This document shows, piece by piece, positions 33,370 to 44,426 of a stretch of DNA of 64,000 nucleotides. The notes beneath the pieces were generated by a model that made no database searches, was not told the origin of the DNA, and saw only the letters and a program-made list of their open reading frames with translations. Location: contig CM053146.1 in assembly GCA_028571685.1 (NCBI GenBank), forward strand, positions 61,847,431 through 61,911,430. Reading direction: 5' to 3'. A program made the position numbers and the translations under genes. Source of the stretch: Heterohyrax brucei (taxonomy: Eukaryota > Chordata > Mammalia > Hyracoidea > Procaviidae). Position 1 is the first letter of the stretch. Each line of letters opens with the position of its first letter.

Positions 33370-33600
33370 GGAAGCCATATGGTGCAGCAAAAGAGCATGA
33401 AGTGTCTAGTAAGAAGAACATGCTTGTGTCCATGCTCTATCACTTAGGTGATGTCCGATCATTACTTCACCTTTCTGAGCCTCCATGTCCTAAATTTTCA
33501 AATTAAGATTCAAAACTACATCCCATGCAGCTATTGAAAAAAATAAATGAGTTACCACCTTAGAAGCTCAGGCTTATGTAGATACTGTCTAGGACATCTT
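33370..33600 (+). repeat. MIR SINE remnant, near full length
   Basis: 'gaagccatatggtgcagcaa', 'gtgtccatgctctatcactt', 'catgtcctaaattttcaaat', 'ctgtctaggaca' follow MIR from head to 3' end. Confidence 0.65.
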
Positions 33601-33644
33601 TACAAGGTGTTCACTAAACTATAGGAAGGAAACATATGTCAGTT

Positions 33645-34136
33645 TGTAACTTGGTCATCTAGTGCTGCTATAACAGAGATACCACGAGTGGATGGCTTCA
33701 TCAAATACAAGTTTATTTTCTCATTGTTCAGGAGGCTTTAAGTCCAAATTTAGGGTGTCGTTTCCACGGGAAGGCTTTCTCCCTTGGCTCTGGAGAAAAG
33801 GAAGGTCAATGTCATCAAGATGTTCTTGGTCTGGAGGCATCTTATCACAGAAGCCTCAAGTCCAAAGGATACTGTCTGCTCCCAGTGCCACTTCCTTGGT
33901 GGCATAAGGTCCCCAGATCTCTTGCTTGTTTCTTTCTTTTGTAGAAAAAGATTAGTTTAAGACATCATCTAATCTTGCGTATCCCATCAATATAATTGCC
34001 ACTAATCTGTCTTGCTTTGTCTTAGTGATAGACTTTATAACACATGGGGAAATCACATAAGGTGGTGGACAGTTACACAGTACTGGCCCAGCTAAGTTGC
34101 AACATATTTCTGGGGGACACAGTTCAGTGCCTGACA
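33645..34136 (-). repeat. solo MaLR LTR, antisense
   Basis: Plus-strand ends 'tgtaacttggtcatctagtg' and 'cagtgcctgaca'. More diverged than the copy at 59434. No convincing target duplication: cagtt before, atttg after. Confidence 0.8.
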
Positions 34137-35983
34137 ATTTGAATTTAAAGAAAGTCAACATTCATTCAAGAACTAAGAAAAACTAAAAGACTAGTACATG
34201 ATATAGAAACACTTTGCCAAAAAAGAAAAGCATTTAGGTCTTTTGGTCTGGGTTTCAAAGACCCATCTTGTTGTTGACCTTTGCAGCATAAACTGGCTGC
34301 CCCACTTCACAATATTTTCAATTATCAATTTCACAGCTCTTGGGGTTTAGACATATCCTGGGGATCTAGTTCATCAAAAAAGCAGTATGATATAGGTGCA
34401 GTCTGACAACTTATTATTGCCAGTTTCTTAAGGGCATGAAAATCTCCATATTGAGTTTCCTACTTTTTTTTCAAGTGAGTGTTTTTTTTTTTTTTAAATA
34501 GATTTCATTTTCTTTGAATGGAAGTATGAACTCTTTGTAGACATGTCTAGATGTATCTGTCATCCAGACACCATAATGGCAAGACAGAGACCCTTGCTGG
34601 AAAGAACTCAACCTAACCACACACTTAAAATTCTACAGTGGTTGGTGGTGAATAACTCTAGCCAGTACTCCTCTTTCAGCTTAAATTCACTTTTCGGTGT
34701 GAGCTAGTGTCTGAGTTCTATAGAAAGGAGAGGCTATAAGCAGAAGTTCAAATAGTACTTTTGTGCCCCCGAATACTTACAAGACTGGTGAATAGGAGAG
34801 TACAAAGTATCATTACTTTATGATTAAAATAACGTGTAGGGCAAAGGAGGCTCTCCTAGAAGTGCTGTCTTGGAAATAGTTAACAGTGTATGTACTTTTT
34901 GTCTCATTATTTTCCTATTAGAGTTGGCCACATTGAAGCTTCTTGTACGACACCACATTAAAGGAATGTCCTGCTGATTTACACTGAAAAAGGATCAGGC
35001 TGGGTCTTTCATTTGGAACTTCTAGAAAATGTGTCAGACTGCAGGCAGCTTTATGCTGCACACCTCCTTGAAATTTATCAAAAGTAACAAAGAAATTTCT
35101 AAAATGACAAAAAATATTGTATATACGAGTTCAGAAAAAAACTACCAAAACAAAATTAATGAATCACCACCACAAAAACCAGACACACACATAAACCATC
35201 TGTATCGGTAAAATGTAAACTTAAATGAAAGAGAAAGCTAACAAACTAATAGATCTTAAAGTAAGCTAGAGTTTCTCCAGAGACCATCCAATGACATTTT
35301 GTATAAAGTAAGGAGAAATAAGGGCAAAGGCAGTCTATCAATGACTCACAGTACATCCCTAAGAGAGTCAAGGTCAACACTGCCAAGAGGCATAGGAGAA
35401 AGGTCCACTGAAGTGTGAATATTTAACCTCAAGGAACCATCTGGAGGTAACAGGAGGAGAATGAAAGGGAAACAAAGATCAGATTTGTAGTTACTGACTA
35501 GCTGCAGCTGAACTGATATAAATTTTACAATGATTACTTTTAACACCATAATAAGCCAGCAGGCTCTACTGAAATCCCAGATGACTGTGACTAATTCACC
35601 TGCTCACCTTGAAGGAAGCATGCCACAAGATTAGAAATCAACGCTGAGCTTGTGAGAGAGTTCTGACTGGAAGGTGCCCATGGCCTGGTCCAGGCCACTG
35701 GTCCTTTCCCACAAGGCTCTTAATCAAAGTGCAGGTGCGTATAAAATACCTCATTCAAAGACTAGAGTCTCATAAAGAATACAACATGAGATCCTTAACC
35801 AAAAGCTACAACAATAAAAATTTTTTAAACAAACAAGTAAAAAATCAAATAAATTAATACAATAGGAAAAAAAAGACTGAAATAAATCTATACTAGTCTA
35901 CTGTCTTATGAAATTAAAGGGAACTTGAGCTGTGAAAAGGGATTCAAAGAAAATCTATAAGAAATCAGGCGCTCACATGTGTG
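34137..35983. other. no recognised feature
   Basis: About 1.85 kb, the longest stretch without a repeat that I can name, with no exon-like frame. A T-run lies at 34481-34494. Confidence 0.4.
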
Positions 35984-36038
35984 CACACACACACCCACCC
36001 ACCCACCCACCCACCCACCCACCCACCCACACACGCAC
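35984..36038. repeat. (CA)n/(CCCA)n microsatellite
   Basis: Short CA run passing into about ten tandem CCCA units, ending a few bases before a mariner terminus. Confidence 0.97.
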
Positions 36039-36041
36039 GAG

Positions 36042-36516
36042 CGCGGTCTGACAATTAAGTTCATGAACTAATTGTTCTAAATGCTATATACCTCATTGCT
36101 GAATGTCACTACGGTCTAAAGAAATTTTGAAACTCTTTCTGGAATGGTCATTGTGCACAGTGGCAAGTTCATGAACTTAATTGTATAGCTGTCTGTGAGT
36201 GAGTTTTTAGCCAGTAAGCAAACAACTGTATCAGAACACCCACCCTGCTCACCTGATCTGGCCCCCAATTACTTTTTTCTTTACCCAAAGATTAAGGAAG
36301 TATCAAAAGGAAGACATTTGGATGACATTCGGGATGCCAAGGTTAATATGAAGACAGCTTTGATGGCTACGCCAGGAAAAAAGTTCCACAATTGCTTTGA
36401 ATTCGACTAGGCACTGGCGTCAGCCCGTAGCTTCCCAAGAGGAGTACTTTGAAGGTGACTATAGCAATGAGGCATGTAGCACTTTTCCTAGGATGAGTTT
36501 GCAGAGTTGATTGACT
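36042..36516. mobile_element. mariner, deleted and internally inverted
   Basis: The left end 'ggtctgacaattaagttcat' and following bases to about 36167 match the 3' end of mariner in minus orientation, with a gap compared with 22760-22930. Then comes an inverted terminal-repeat-like piece (36162-36182, 'agttcatgaacttaattgt'). From about 36184 the plus strand encodes the transposase C-terminus ('SPDLAPNYFFLYPKIKEVSK'), and the normal 3' end follows. The far right terminal repeat is decayed. A non-functional rearranged copy. Confidence 0.8.
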
Positions 36517-37036
36517 ATCCACATAAATACCACACTAGGAATAAGGAAAGAGAATAAAGTTGATGACAACCAAGAAACCAGGAAATCTCCTGGACTGCCA
36601 ATATAACTAGAATCTGGATAAATCGTAATAGTTCCTTTTATAGCATTACTGAGATTATAAGAAAAATATCCAAATGTGAAATCAAAATAAGCAAAAAGTG
36701 AGCTGAAGAAGGAATAACGAGCTGTAAATAAAGAGCTAAGACTTCCTAACAGAAAGCACCAGCAACCGTCCAAAACTCAGACACTTCATCTGAAAGTGAG
36801 AGACACTGTATCACACATTCAGCTGGAAGGAAACCCCAAAGGGAACCAAAGTGGTCTCAATAACAATAAGTATGCAAGATCTGAAACAGTGGAATGGAAG
36901 TATTCTATTATTAAGTTCTCATTATATGGATGAATGTTATTACTCAAAGATAGAATGTGATGAATGAAAGACATATACTACAAACTCAAAAGCAAATATG
37001 TAAAAGCAGACAAAACAGTATTAAAAAAGAGCTGAT
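36517..37036. other. no recognised feature
   Basis: No gene or named repeat. The minus frame at 36459-36773 is a chance frame crossing the mariner edge. Confidence 0.4.
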
Positions 37037-37509
37037 TGTCTTAGTCATCTAGTGCTCTTTGTAGATGGCTTTCACCAAGATAAATTTATTTCCTCAAAAT
37101 AAATCCAAAGTCAGGGCATCATCATCAGGGGAAACTTTTCTCTCTCAGCTCTGGAGGAAGGTCCTTGTCCTCAATGTTCCCTTGGTCAAGGAGCTTCTCA
37201 GGCACAGGGACCCCTGGTCCAGAGGATGTGCTCTGCTCTCAGCACTGCCTTCTGGGTGACATGAAGTCCCCAACTCTCTGCTCCCTTCTCCTTCCTTTTA
37301 TCTTCTGGTGGTGCTAACCATGTCCCAGGAAACCCTCCAGATGTCAGATCGGGGATATGACCTGAAAAAGGGCTCTACAATTTTTTCCTAATCCTGTTTA
37401 ACATAAAATTAACATCACAAAATGGAGAACAACCACTCAATACTGGGAATCATGGCCCATCCAAATTGGTACACACACTTGGGGGGGGCACAAAATTCAA
37501 TCCATGACA
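37037..37509 (-). repeat. solo MaLR LTR, antisense
   Basis: Plus-strand ends 'tgtcttagtcatctagtgc' and 'caatccatgaca', with a run of G's at 37483-37490. The flanks (ctgat / tttat) match only in part. Confidence 0.82.
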
Positions 37510-37571
37510 TTTATATCACATATAAAAAGGTTAATAAAAGAGGAAAATAGCTACAAAGAATAAAAAACCTA

Positions 37572-37645
37572 AAAACATGCCCACTGCCATCCAGTAGAGT
37601 CCGACTCATAACGACTCTACAGGACAGAGTAGAACTGCTTTCGGA
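37572..37645 (-). repeat. AfroSINE 3' half, antisense
   Basis: 'cccactgccatccagtagag', 'gactcataacgactctacag', 'gacagagtagaactgctt', then directly RTE sequence. Confidence 0.8.
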
Positions 37646-37649
37646 TCTC

Positions 37650-37860
37650 AGAGAAATATTTTCTGACTGTCTTGAATTGGACACATCGTTAGGAGGGATC
37701 AATCAAGAGACGAGGACACCATGTTTGGTGAAACAGAGGGCCAGCGACGTGAGGGAGACCCTTGGTAAAATAGATGGGCGCAACAGCCACAACAACGGAC
37801 TTATGCATGACAGAGATCATGAGGGTGCTGCAGGACTGGACAATGTTTTGTTCTTTGTCT
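37650..37860 (+). mobile_element. RTE-clade LINE 3' fragment
   Basis: 'aggagggatcaatcaagaga', 'accatgtttggtgaaacaga', 'gggccagcgacgtgag', 'gcaggactggacaatgtttt' are the last 200 bp before the RTE terminus. The terminal tail itself is decayed. Confidence 0.8.
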
Positions 37861-39833
37861 GCTATATCCGTATAAAACTCCATCTCATGGAGACCCCTGT
37901 TTGGCTTTGTCTGGTCTATCCATACAAAACAAACATGTTTAATATGTTCACACAAATTCAACTATAAAATAAAATTTATAATGTATTTCTATAACCTATA
38001 TTATTATATGTCAATTATGTGTGTAATACAATATATAATTTATATTATTAATTATAAAATTCATATGAGATGGAGTCAACCCAAGGGCAGCTATCTATTT
38101 AGCAAATTTTAAGGTAAAATAATTAACTGATAAAAAGTGTCTTAGAAAATAGAACATGACTTTAAAAAATAATTAGACATACTAAATAGAAAACAGTTGA
38201 CTTTGATTTGACAAGGAGAACCCTCACAGACAAAGTAAACAGTGAAGGTTAATAACAAACTATAAGAAAAAGAAGAAAAAAGCAGAAGACTTACAGAAGG
38301 CTGGTAAGATTTTTAAGCTGTAAAAAGTGAGAATCCAAGAATTGAGGAAAAAGGGAGATTGAGATGGGGAAGCAAGCATAGAAAAACTAGAACAAAACTG
38401 TTCTGAGATGACAAAGAATATGATTTTCTTTCAGTTGAAAACATCAGTCTAGACAAGAGCAATGAAACACGCTACTCACACTTTTTGCTGATGGGCATGT
38501 GAATTATTTTTAATCCAACAATAATTCTTTTTCAAACTGTACAAAAGAAGCCTTTGCATTTTTTATTTGTGAAACTGGAGGTTAAAAAAACACATACGTC
38601 TGAGCAAGAACTGTGATTCTAAAATGCACTGTTGTGCTAGCATTGCAGTTGTACGAGAATGTAAAGGAGAGACATTTTCAGGTGTCAAGGATGAAAAAAG
38701 TGTGCCTCTGATGAAATTTAGATGACCAATTGCAGAGTATTTTAGATATTTTATATTTTACTGTATAAATTGTGTTTTTATTATAGGAATTATAATATAA
38801 ATTATATTTTATAACTCAATTCACATGAATGTATGAAACATGTTTGTTCTATATGGAAATGCCAGACAAAGGCCAGTAAGAAATTCACTAAAATGTTAGC
38901 AATGATATCCCTGGAGAAATGAGTAGAGTTAACTGGAAACATTTTCCAGCTGGTTTAATAAATAGAATTGTTTTGTCATTGCCAAGGAACTCACTCATGA
39001 AATTTCTCATCTGAGCACATTTGATAATCCTACTTAACTCCTGTTAAATATGTTGCCTATTCTGGCATTTCACGAGGGGATTCTGCTGTAATACATCTGA
39101 CATTTTCAAATTATTTTTATTTCCAAAATAACCTCAAAGGACACATGTATTCACATTGCTTTGTAAAAGGGCTGCCAAATTTTTATCTGTTACATACCTA
39201 AATGATACCTAAGTAACTTTTTTTAATTTTTAGGGAAAAAATTAATATCTTTTTTGGACCATTTTGTTTGTGAAATGCTTCTACATTAAATAGCAACAAT
39301 CAAGAAACTTCAGCTACATGAACATAAAACACATCAATTTTCTTCTGACTCCTAGAACCGTAACATCAGCATACATACTACAAACATGATCACACATTAA
39401 AATGGAAAGATTTTGCCGAAAGCACATACACTCTGAAATATATGATTTTTAGCTTCAGTGCATCCTTTTAGAAAGGATTGGTTTATGCTGTCTCCAGTAA
39501 CAGAGACAGGATAGAAACTCCTTTATTAAATCTGGCCTGCAAGGTCTGACAAATTCTAAGTAGCCTCTGATTACAGACAGAATGAGCACTGAACTGGGTC
39601 TAGAGTGAGTTGGGCAATCAGTATCAACTAGTTCAAGTGAGAGGACAGAGAAGTGTTTTGGGGCACAAGCAGACTCAATCATTTCTCACATGCCATGTGT
39701 GATATTAGGTGCTGCAGAGAGCGTAGAATTCACTAAGTAAACCCTACATTACACTGTCTTCAAAAAGCTTAGGTTCTTGAGGATCATGAGATGAGAACAC
39801 AGATAACTATGCATTATAACAAAGAGGAATATG
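37861..39833. other. no recognised feature
   Basis: Nearly 2 kb, very AT-rich (notably 37960-38060 and 38740-38820). No gene or named repeat. Confidence 0.4.
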
Positions 39834-39972
39834 ATGTTTAAGAGATTGGCTGCTAACCCAAAGGTCAGCAGTTCCATTCCAGCAGTTCCTTGGAAATCCT
39901 ATGGGGCAGTTCTGTTCTGTACTGTAGAGTTGCTATAAGTTGAATTGATCCAACAACAATGGATTTGGGTTG
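39834..39972 (+). repeat. AfroSINE (short form), first of a tandem pair
   Basis: 'agagattggctgctaaccca', 'ggtcagcagttccattccag', 'gttgctataagttgaattga', followed by (GTTTT)n near 39969-39994. Confidence 0.85.
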
Positions 39973-40014
39973 TTTTGCTTTGTTTTGTTTTCTTTTCATT
40001 GATTTTATCAGAAA

Positions 40015-40172
40015 AACCCGGGGATATAGTGGTTAAGAGCTAAGGCCAGTGATCGAAAGGTTGGCAGTTCGGATCCACCAGGGGCTCCTTGGAAATTGCG
40101 GAGTGCAGCCCTATTCTGTCCTACATGACTGATAGGAGTCAGAATTGACTGGAAGCCAGTGGATTTGGTTTG
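40015..40172 (+). repeat. AfroSINE (short form), second of a tandem pair
   Basis: 'gggatatagtggttaagagc', 'ggttggcagttcggatccac', 'ctccttggaaattgcgg', 'aggagtcagaattgactgga'. Confidence 0.9.
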
Positions 40173-41154
40173 ATTTTATCAGGAAAGTGAAATATAAAGA
40201 TTAAGGGTGGCGTAAGGTGGAGGGCTCATATTAGGGTTTGGAAACATACGGGAAAATTGTGAGGTTGGGCACGTATACATGTGTGTATTTTGTACATATA
40301 GGGAGGGGGTTATATGAGCTAATCTGTAAATAATTTACAAATAATTTCAAACATTAGAAATGAAGAGAGGTGAGACCTATACACTGAAGAACAACATAGA
40401 CAAAACAATAATGTCAAGAAAGCTTGGGAGAAACATGAGAGTGTAAAATTCCAAATTCAATAGAATCTTTCTTGTCTACAGTAGTTCTAACATGTACTTG
40501 GTCAAACACAGCCTGTTAAAGCGGATCATAATAAAATGGCATATACCTGAAGACAATTTATTTTACCCGAAAATATACAAGTGGAGATCTATTTACCAAC
40601 ACTTTATCCTAAGGCTGACTACTCTTTTTTGAGTAATGGTCCACTAAATGAACTTTCAGCTTCATCCTTTGTATATAAAATATATCTGAAGTGTCTACTT
40701 CCAGTTTCTTTAAGATGAAAGAGTATGAAGAACTTTGGGAAGTACTCAAATTTCTGAGTGCAGAACTTGTGATTTTTGCTATTTTCTTCTAATCTTTATT
40801 TTTCCATGACCAATTTCAGTAGCAAACTTCAGCAAGTACAGTTGTGAAAAATTCCAAACAAGTCTTGAATAGTACAAAATTCAACCAGTGGGGGTAGAAG
40901 TGCATGAAGACAACAAATAGCTCCTGCTATGGGTGTGAATTAGACAAGGAATGAAAAGCATGTGAGTCTGGAGAGGCAATTAAGCACAGTTGTGTTAAGA
41001 AAGCCTATGTTTGATTCAGTGCGTTTACAGGATGAATGAAGGTAAACAGTGAATGATAGCACCAGAGAGAAAATATGACCTAGTTGAGAAGAAGATAGAA
41101 AATTGTACTAAGGTTCTGTGTCTGGTTTGATCACTAACAGAACGTTACAAGAGC
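40173..41154. other. no recognised feature
   Basis: About 1 kb; no gene or named repeat. Confidence 0.4.
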
Positions 41155-41348
41155 CTTAGCAGGGTAGTGTTTGAAGTGCTTAACTGCTAACCAGAAGTTA
41201 GTGGTTTGAAATTACAAGCTGTTCCACAGAAGAAAGATGTGCCAGTTTCCTTCTATAAAGATCTATGGCCTTGGAAACTCTATGGGGCAGTTCTGCTCTG
41301 TCCCATTGGGTCAGTAGGAGTCAGTACCTACTCAGCAGCAATGGGTTT
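41155..41348 (+). repeat. AfroSINE (long form)
   Basis: 'gaagtgcttaactgctaacc', long-form block 'gaaagatgtgccagtttcct', 'ctatggggcagttctgctct', tail 'cagcagcaatgggttta'. Confidence 0.88.
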
Positions 41349-41403
41349 AATGAAACATTTTACTTGGAAAAATGACAAAGTCTATAGTTCACTTTAGTCT
41401 TAA

Positions 41404-41430
41404 GCCAAGCCAAGTGCCGTCGAGTCAGAA
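41404..41430 (-). repeat. about 25-bp SINE/RTE tail micro-insertion, antisense
   Basis: 'agccaagccaagtgccgtcg' then 'agtcaga'. Third example of a tail-only copy in the window. Confidence 0.7.
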
Positions 41431-42046
41431 AACAATTAAGTGATTGGGTTGGATGGATGGGAATAAGCAGTGGCATCTATTTTTTTTTTTCTTTTGAGGA
41501 GTTTTATCAACAATCTAGGCCTAGGTCAGAAGTTGCAGGCTAGTGGCCACCAAGCTAAATATGACTGGCAAGTACTTTTCTTTGACTTGTAAAATGATTT
41601 CTAAAATTTAGACTTTACCAACATGTAAAAACCAGGAGACCATGTAAAACTCGAAAAAAAAGAAAGAAAACTGAAAAGCAATCCACAGGGCCTGAGTAGC
41701 AGCTAGGTAGTTGGACAGGACTTGAGGTCTTCTGCTGATCACAGCCCCCACTTCTCATTCTTTTCTTGAGACTGAGGCTGAATGTCTATTACAACGTGAT
41801 TTGTTTCTACCTGGCTCATATCCATTCTTGTGTGTTGTTTCTGATTTTTGTGGTAAAAAAGGTAGAAAAATTTGTTCATCACTATATAGTTGAAGTACGT
41901 GCTACACAGTAGAAACAGGGAGAGAGTAGATCAGAAAGTTAGATTAGGAACAAGAAACTGAAAATCAGTTATGGGAAAATGGCTAAGGTAGACAGAAGTG
42001 ACATTTGGAGTTGTGACCGAAGATGAAAACTCCAAGGAAAGGAGTT
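41431..42046. other. no recognised feature
   Basis: T-run at 41480-41490. No gene or named repeat. Confidence 0.4.
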
Positions 42047-42047
42047 G

Positions 42048-42474
42048 TCATTGTTGTTGTTAAGGAGTCCTGAGTCAGATTGCCACTTATAGTAATCTTT
42101 CATATAACAGAACACAAAACTCCTCTGTACTGCTCAGTCCTCATAATCACTATATATGAGTTCATAATTGCAGACAGGGTGCCAATCTATTGCCTTAAGG
42201 ATCTTCCTTTTTTTTTTTTGTTTGATGACCATCTACTTTACCAAATATGACGTTCTTCTCCAGGATTGGTCCTCCTAGTAACACCACCCTTGCTTCTAAG
42301 GAACATTCTGACTATACTTGTAAGAGAGACTTGTCTGTTCTTCTGGAAGTCTATGATATATTCAATATTTTTTGTCAACACCATAACTCAAAGGTGTCAG
42401 TTCTTCAGTCTTCCTTATTCATTGTCCAGCTTTTGTACACATATGAGGCAACTGAAAATACCATATCTTTGGAT
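42048..42474 (-). mobile_element. RTE-clade LINE, antisense: 3' end
   Basis: Starts with the reversed terminal (gtt)n and tail, then 'ctactttaccaaatatgacg', 'cttgcttctaaggaacattc', 'ccttattcattgtccagctt', ending at 'gaaaataccat'. The same text occurs reversed in the copy at 17560-17900. It is interrupted here by L1, and the RTE resumes at 43087 after missing a few hundred bases. Confidence 0.85.
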
Positions 42475-42475
42475 A

Positions 42476-43086
42476 AGATATGGTACCTCCTTAAAAAGCT
42501 AGAAATGCCTAGGAATATATCTAAAAAAATGAACTGTAACATAAATGGACATATACACATACATGTTCATTGCAGCACTACTCACTAAAAAGACGGAAAC
42601 AACCGAAGTGCCCATCAACAGATGAATGGATAAACAAATCGTGGCACATCCATACAACAGAATATTACACAACAACAAAGAATAATAATGAATCCACAAA
42701 ACATCTCACAACATGTTTAAATCTGGAGGGCAATATGATGAGTGACAAAAGTCAATCACAAAAGGACAAGTATTGTATGAGACCACTTTATAAAACTGAA
42801 GAAAAGGTTTACACACAGAAGAAAACAATCTTGGAGGGTTATGAGGGATTGGAGGGAAAATCACTAGGTAGACAGTCGACAAGTGTTAACTTTGGTGAAG
42901 GAGAAGACAATGCATGATATAGAGGAAGCCAACTTGACCCAGGCAAAGTAATAAAAGCTTCCTGGACACATACAAACACATTGCAGGACTAAGTTGCTGG
43001 GCTAAGAGCTGGGGCCATGGTTTCAGGGGGCATCTAGGTCAAATATTTCTTAAAGAAAATGTTCTACATTCTATTTCAGTTAGTAA
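42476..43086 (+). mobile_element. old L1 fragment within RTE
   Basis: ORF2 C-terminal text ('gaccagaa'-free older form): 'gttcattgcagcactactca', 'agtgcccatcaacagatgaa', 'gacaagtattgtatgagacc', followed by 3' UTR to about 43070. The frame 42570-42917 is a relic of this ORF2 end ('KYCMRPLYKTEEK'). Confidence 0.8.
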
Positions 43087-44424
43087 GTTGTTAATGTGTG
43101 TCTTCCTTCAATCCTGATGAAAAGTTCTTGTTCATATGGCCCGGCTTCTCAGTTTATTTGCTCAGCATACAGACTTAATGAGTATGATGAAAGAACACAG
43201 CCCTGACTCATCTTTCCTGACTTTAAAGCAGGCAGTATCTTTTTGTTCTGTTCAAATGACTGCTTTTAGTCTATGTACAGAGTGCATATGAGCACAATAA
43301 ATTGTTCCGGAATTCCCGTTATTCTAAATATTATCCATAATTTGTTACGATCTACACAGTTGAATGCCTTGGCACAGTCAAGAAAACACAGGTAAACATT
43401 TTTTCTAGTATTCTCAGCTTTCAGCCAAGACCCTTCTGATATCCCTCATTCTACAACCTCTTTCAAATCCAGTTGGAATTTTTGACAGTTCCCTGTCAAT
43501 ATACAGCTGCAAGTGGTTTTCAATGATCTTCACTAAAATTTTACTATTGTGTGATACTGATACTGTTCAACAATTTCCACACTCTGTTGGATCATCTTTC
43601 TTTGGAAGGAGAACAACATTGATCTCTTCTAGTCAATTAGCCAAGTAGCTGACTTACAAATTGGTTGGCATAGGAAAATGACCACTTTTAACAATTCATC
43701 CATTTGTTGAAATATCTTGATTTATATTCCATCAGCTCCTGGAGTCTCATTTTTCACCAATGGGTTCAGTGTGGGTTGGATTTCTACCTTTGATATCATC
43801 ATTTCTTGATCATATTCTCCACATGAGCATAAGTTTGCCTCAATATTATCCATAATTTGTTATGACCCACACAGTTGAATGCTTTTACAATCTTCATCAT
43901 ATGCTATGACCACAAAATGGTTGAATGTCAACCAGTTCTTTTTTTACAGTGACCATGTTTCTTCCATTTTCTTTTGATGCTTCCTGCACCATTCAATATT
44001 TTCCCTGCAGAATCCTTCAGTACTGCTTCTAGAGGTTTGAATTTTTCGTCAGTTATTTAAGCTTGAGAAACGCTAAATACATTCATTCTCTTCCTTTGGT
44101 TTTCTATTTGCACACTTCATTTCAATACTTTGTTGTCTGAAGCCACCACTTGAAATATTTTGTTCAACTGTTCTGTTCATCATTTCTTCCACTCACTTTT
44201 GCTGCTCTACATTCAAGAGCAAACTGCAGAGTCTCTTCCGACAGCTGTTGTGTTCTTCTGTTTCTTTCTTGTTTCTCTCTCTCTTTCTGTGTTTTGTTTT
44301 GTTTTGTTTTTTAATGCTTTTCTTTCTTCACATCCAGTGCCTTTGATGTCATTCTACAATTCCTCTGGTCACTGAATAATGGTGTTCAATGCACCAAATC
44401 TATTCTTGAGATGTTTTCTAGTTT
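43087..44424 (-). mobile_element. RTE-clade LINE, antisense: RT domain to endonuclease end
   Basis: Reversed RT segment ('cagtttatttgctcagcata', 'ttgttacgatctacacagtt', 'gaaaacacaggtaaacattt'), RT N-part ('ccatcagctcctggagtctc'), linker ('cttttgatgcttcctgcacc') and the C-terminal edge of the endonuclease region ('aatgcaccaaatctattctt'). It is truncated at its 5' end at about 44424, where a plus-strand RTE begins. A 47-bp internal block (43843-43889) repeats the sequence at 43325-43371. Confidence 0.88.
44294..44316. repeat. (GTTTT)n run inside RTE
   Basis: Short low-complexity tract 'gttttgttttgttttgtttt' within the minus-strand RTE linker region. Confidence 0.9.
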
Positions 44425-44426
44425 CT

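Noticed and set aside
34137..35983. Host exon search in the longest unannotated stretch
   Set aside because: Frames are short, AT-driven and without recognisable domains or convincing splice sites.
35984..36038. Tandem CCCA units as a possible CRISPR-like or telomeric array
   Set aside because: Simple microsatellite with a 4-bp unit; no spacers and not the vertebrate telomere motif.
42247..42588. 113-residue plus-strand frame
   Set aside because: Reads antisense across an RTE 3' end into an L1 piece.
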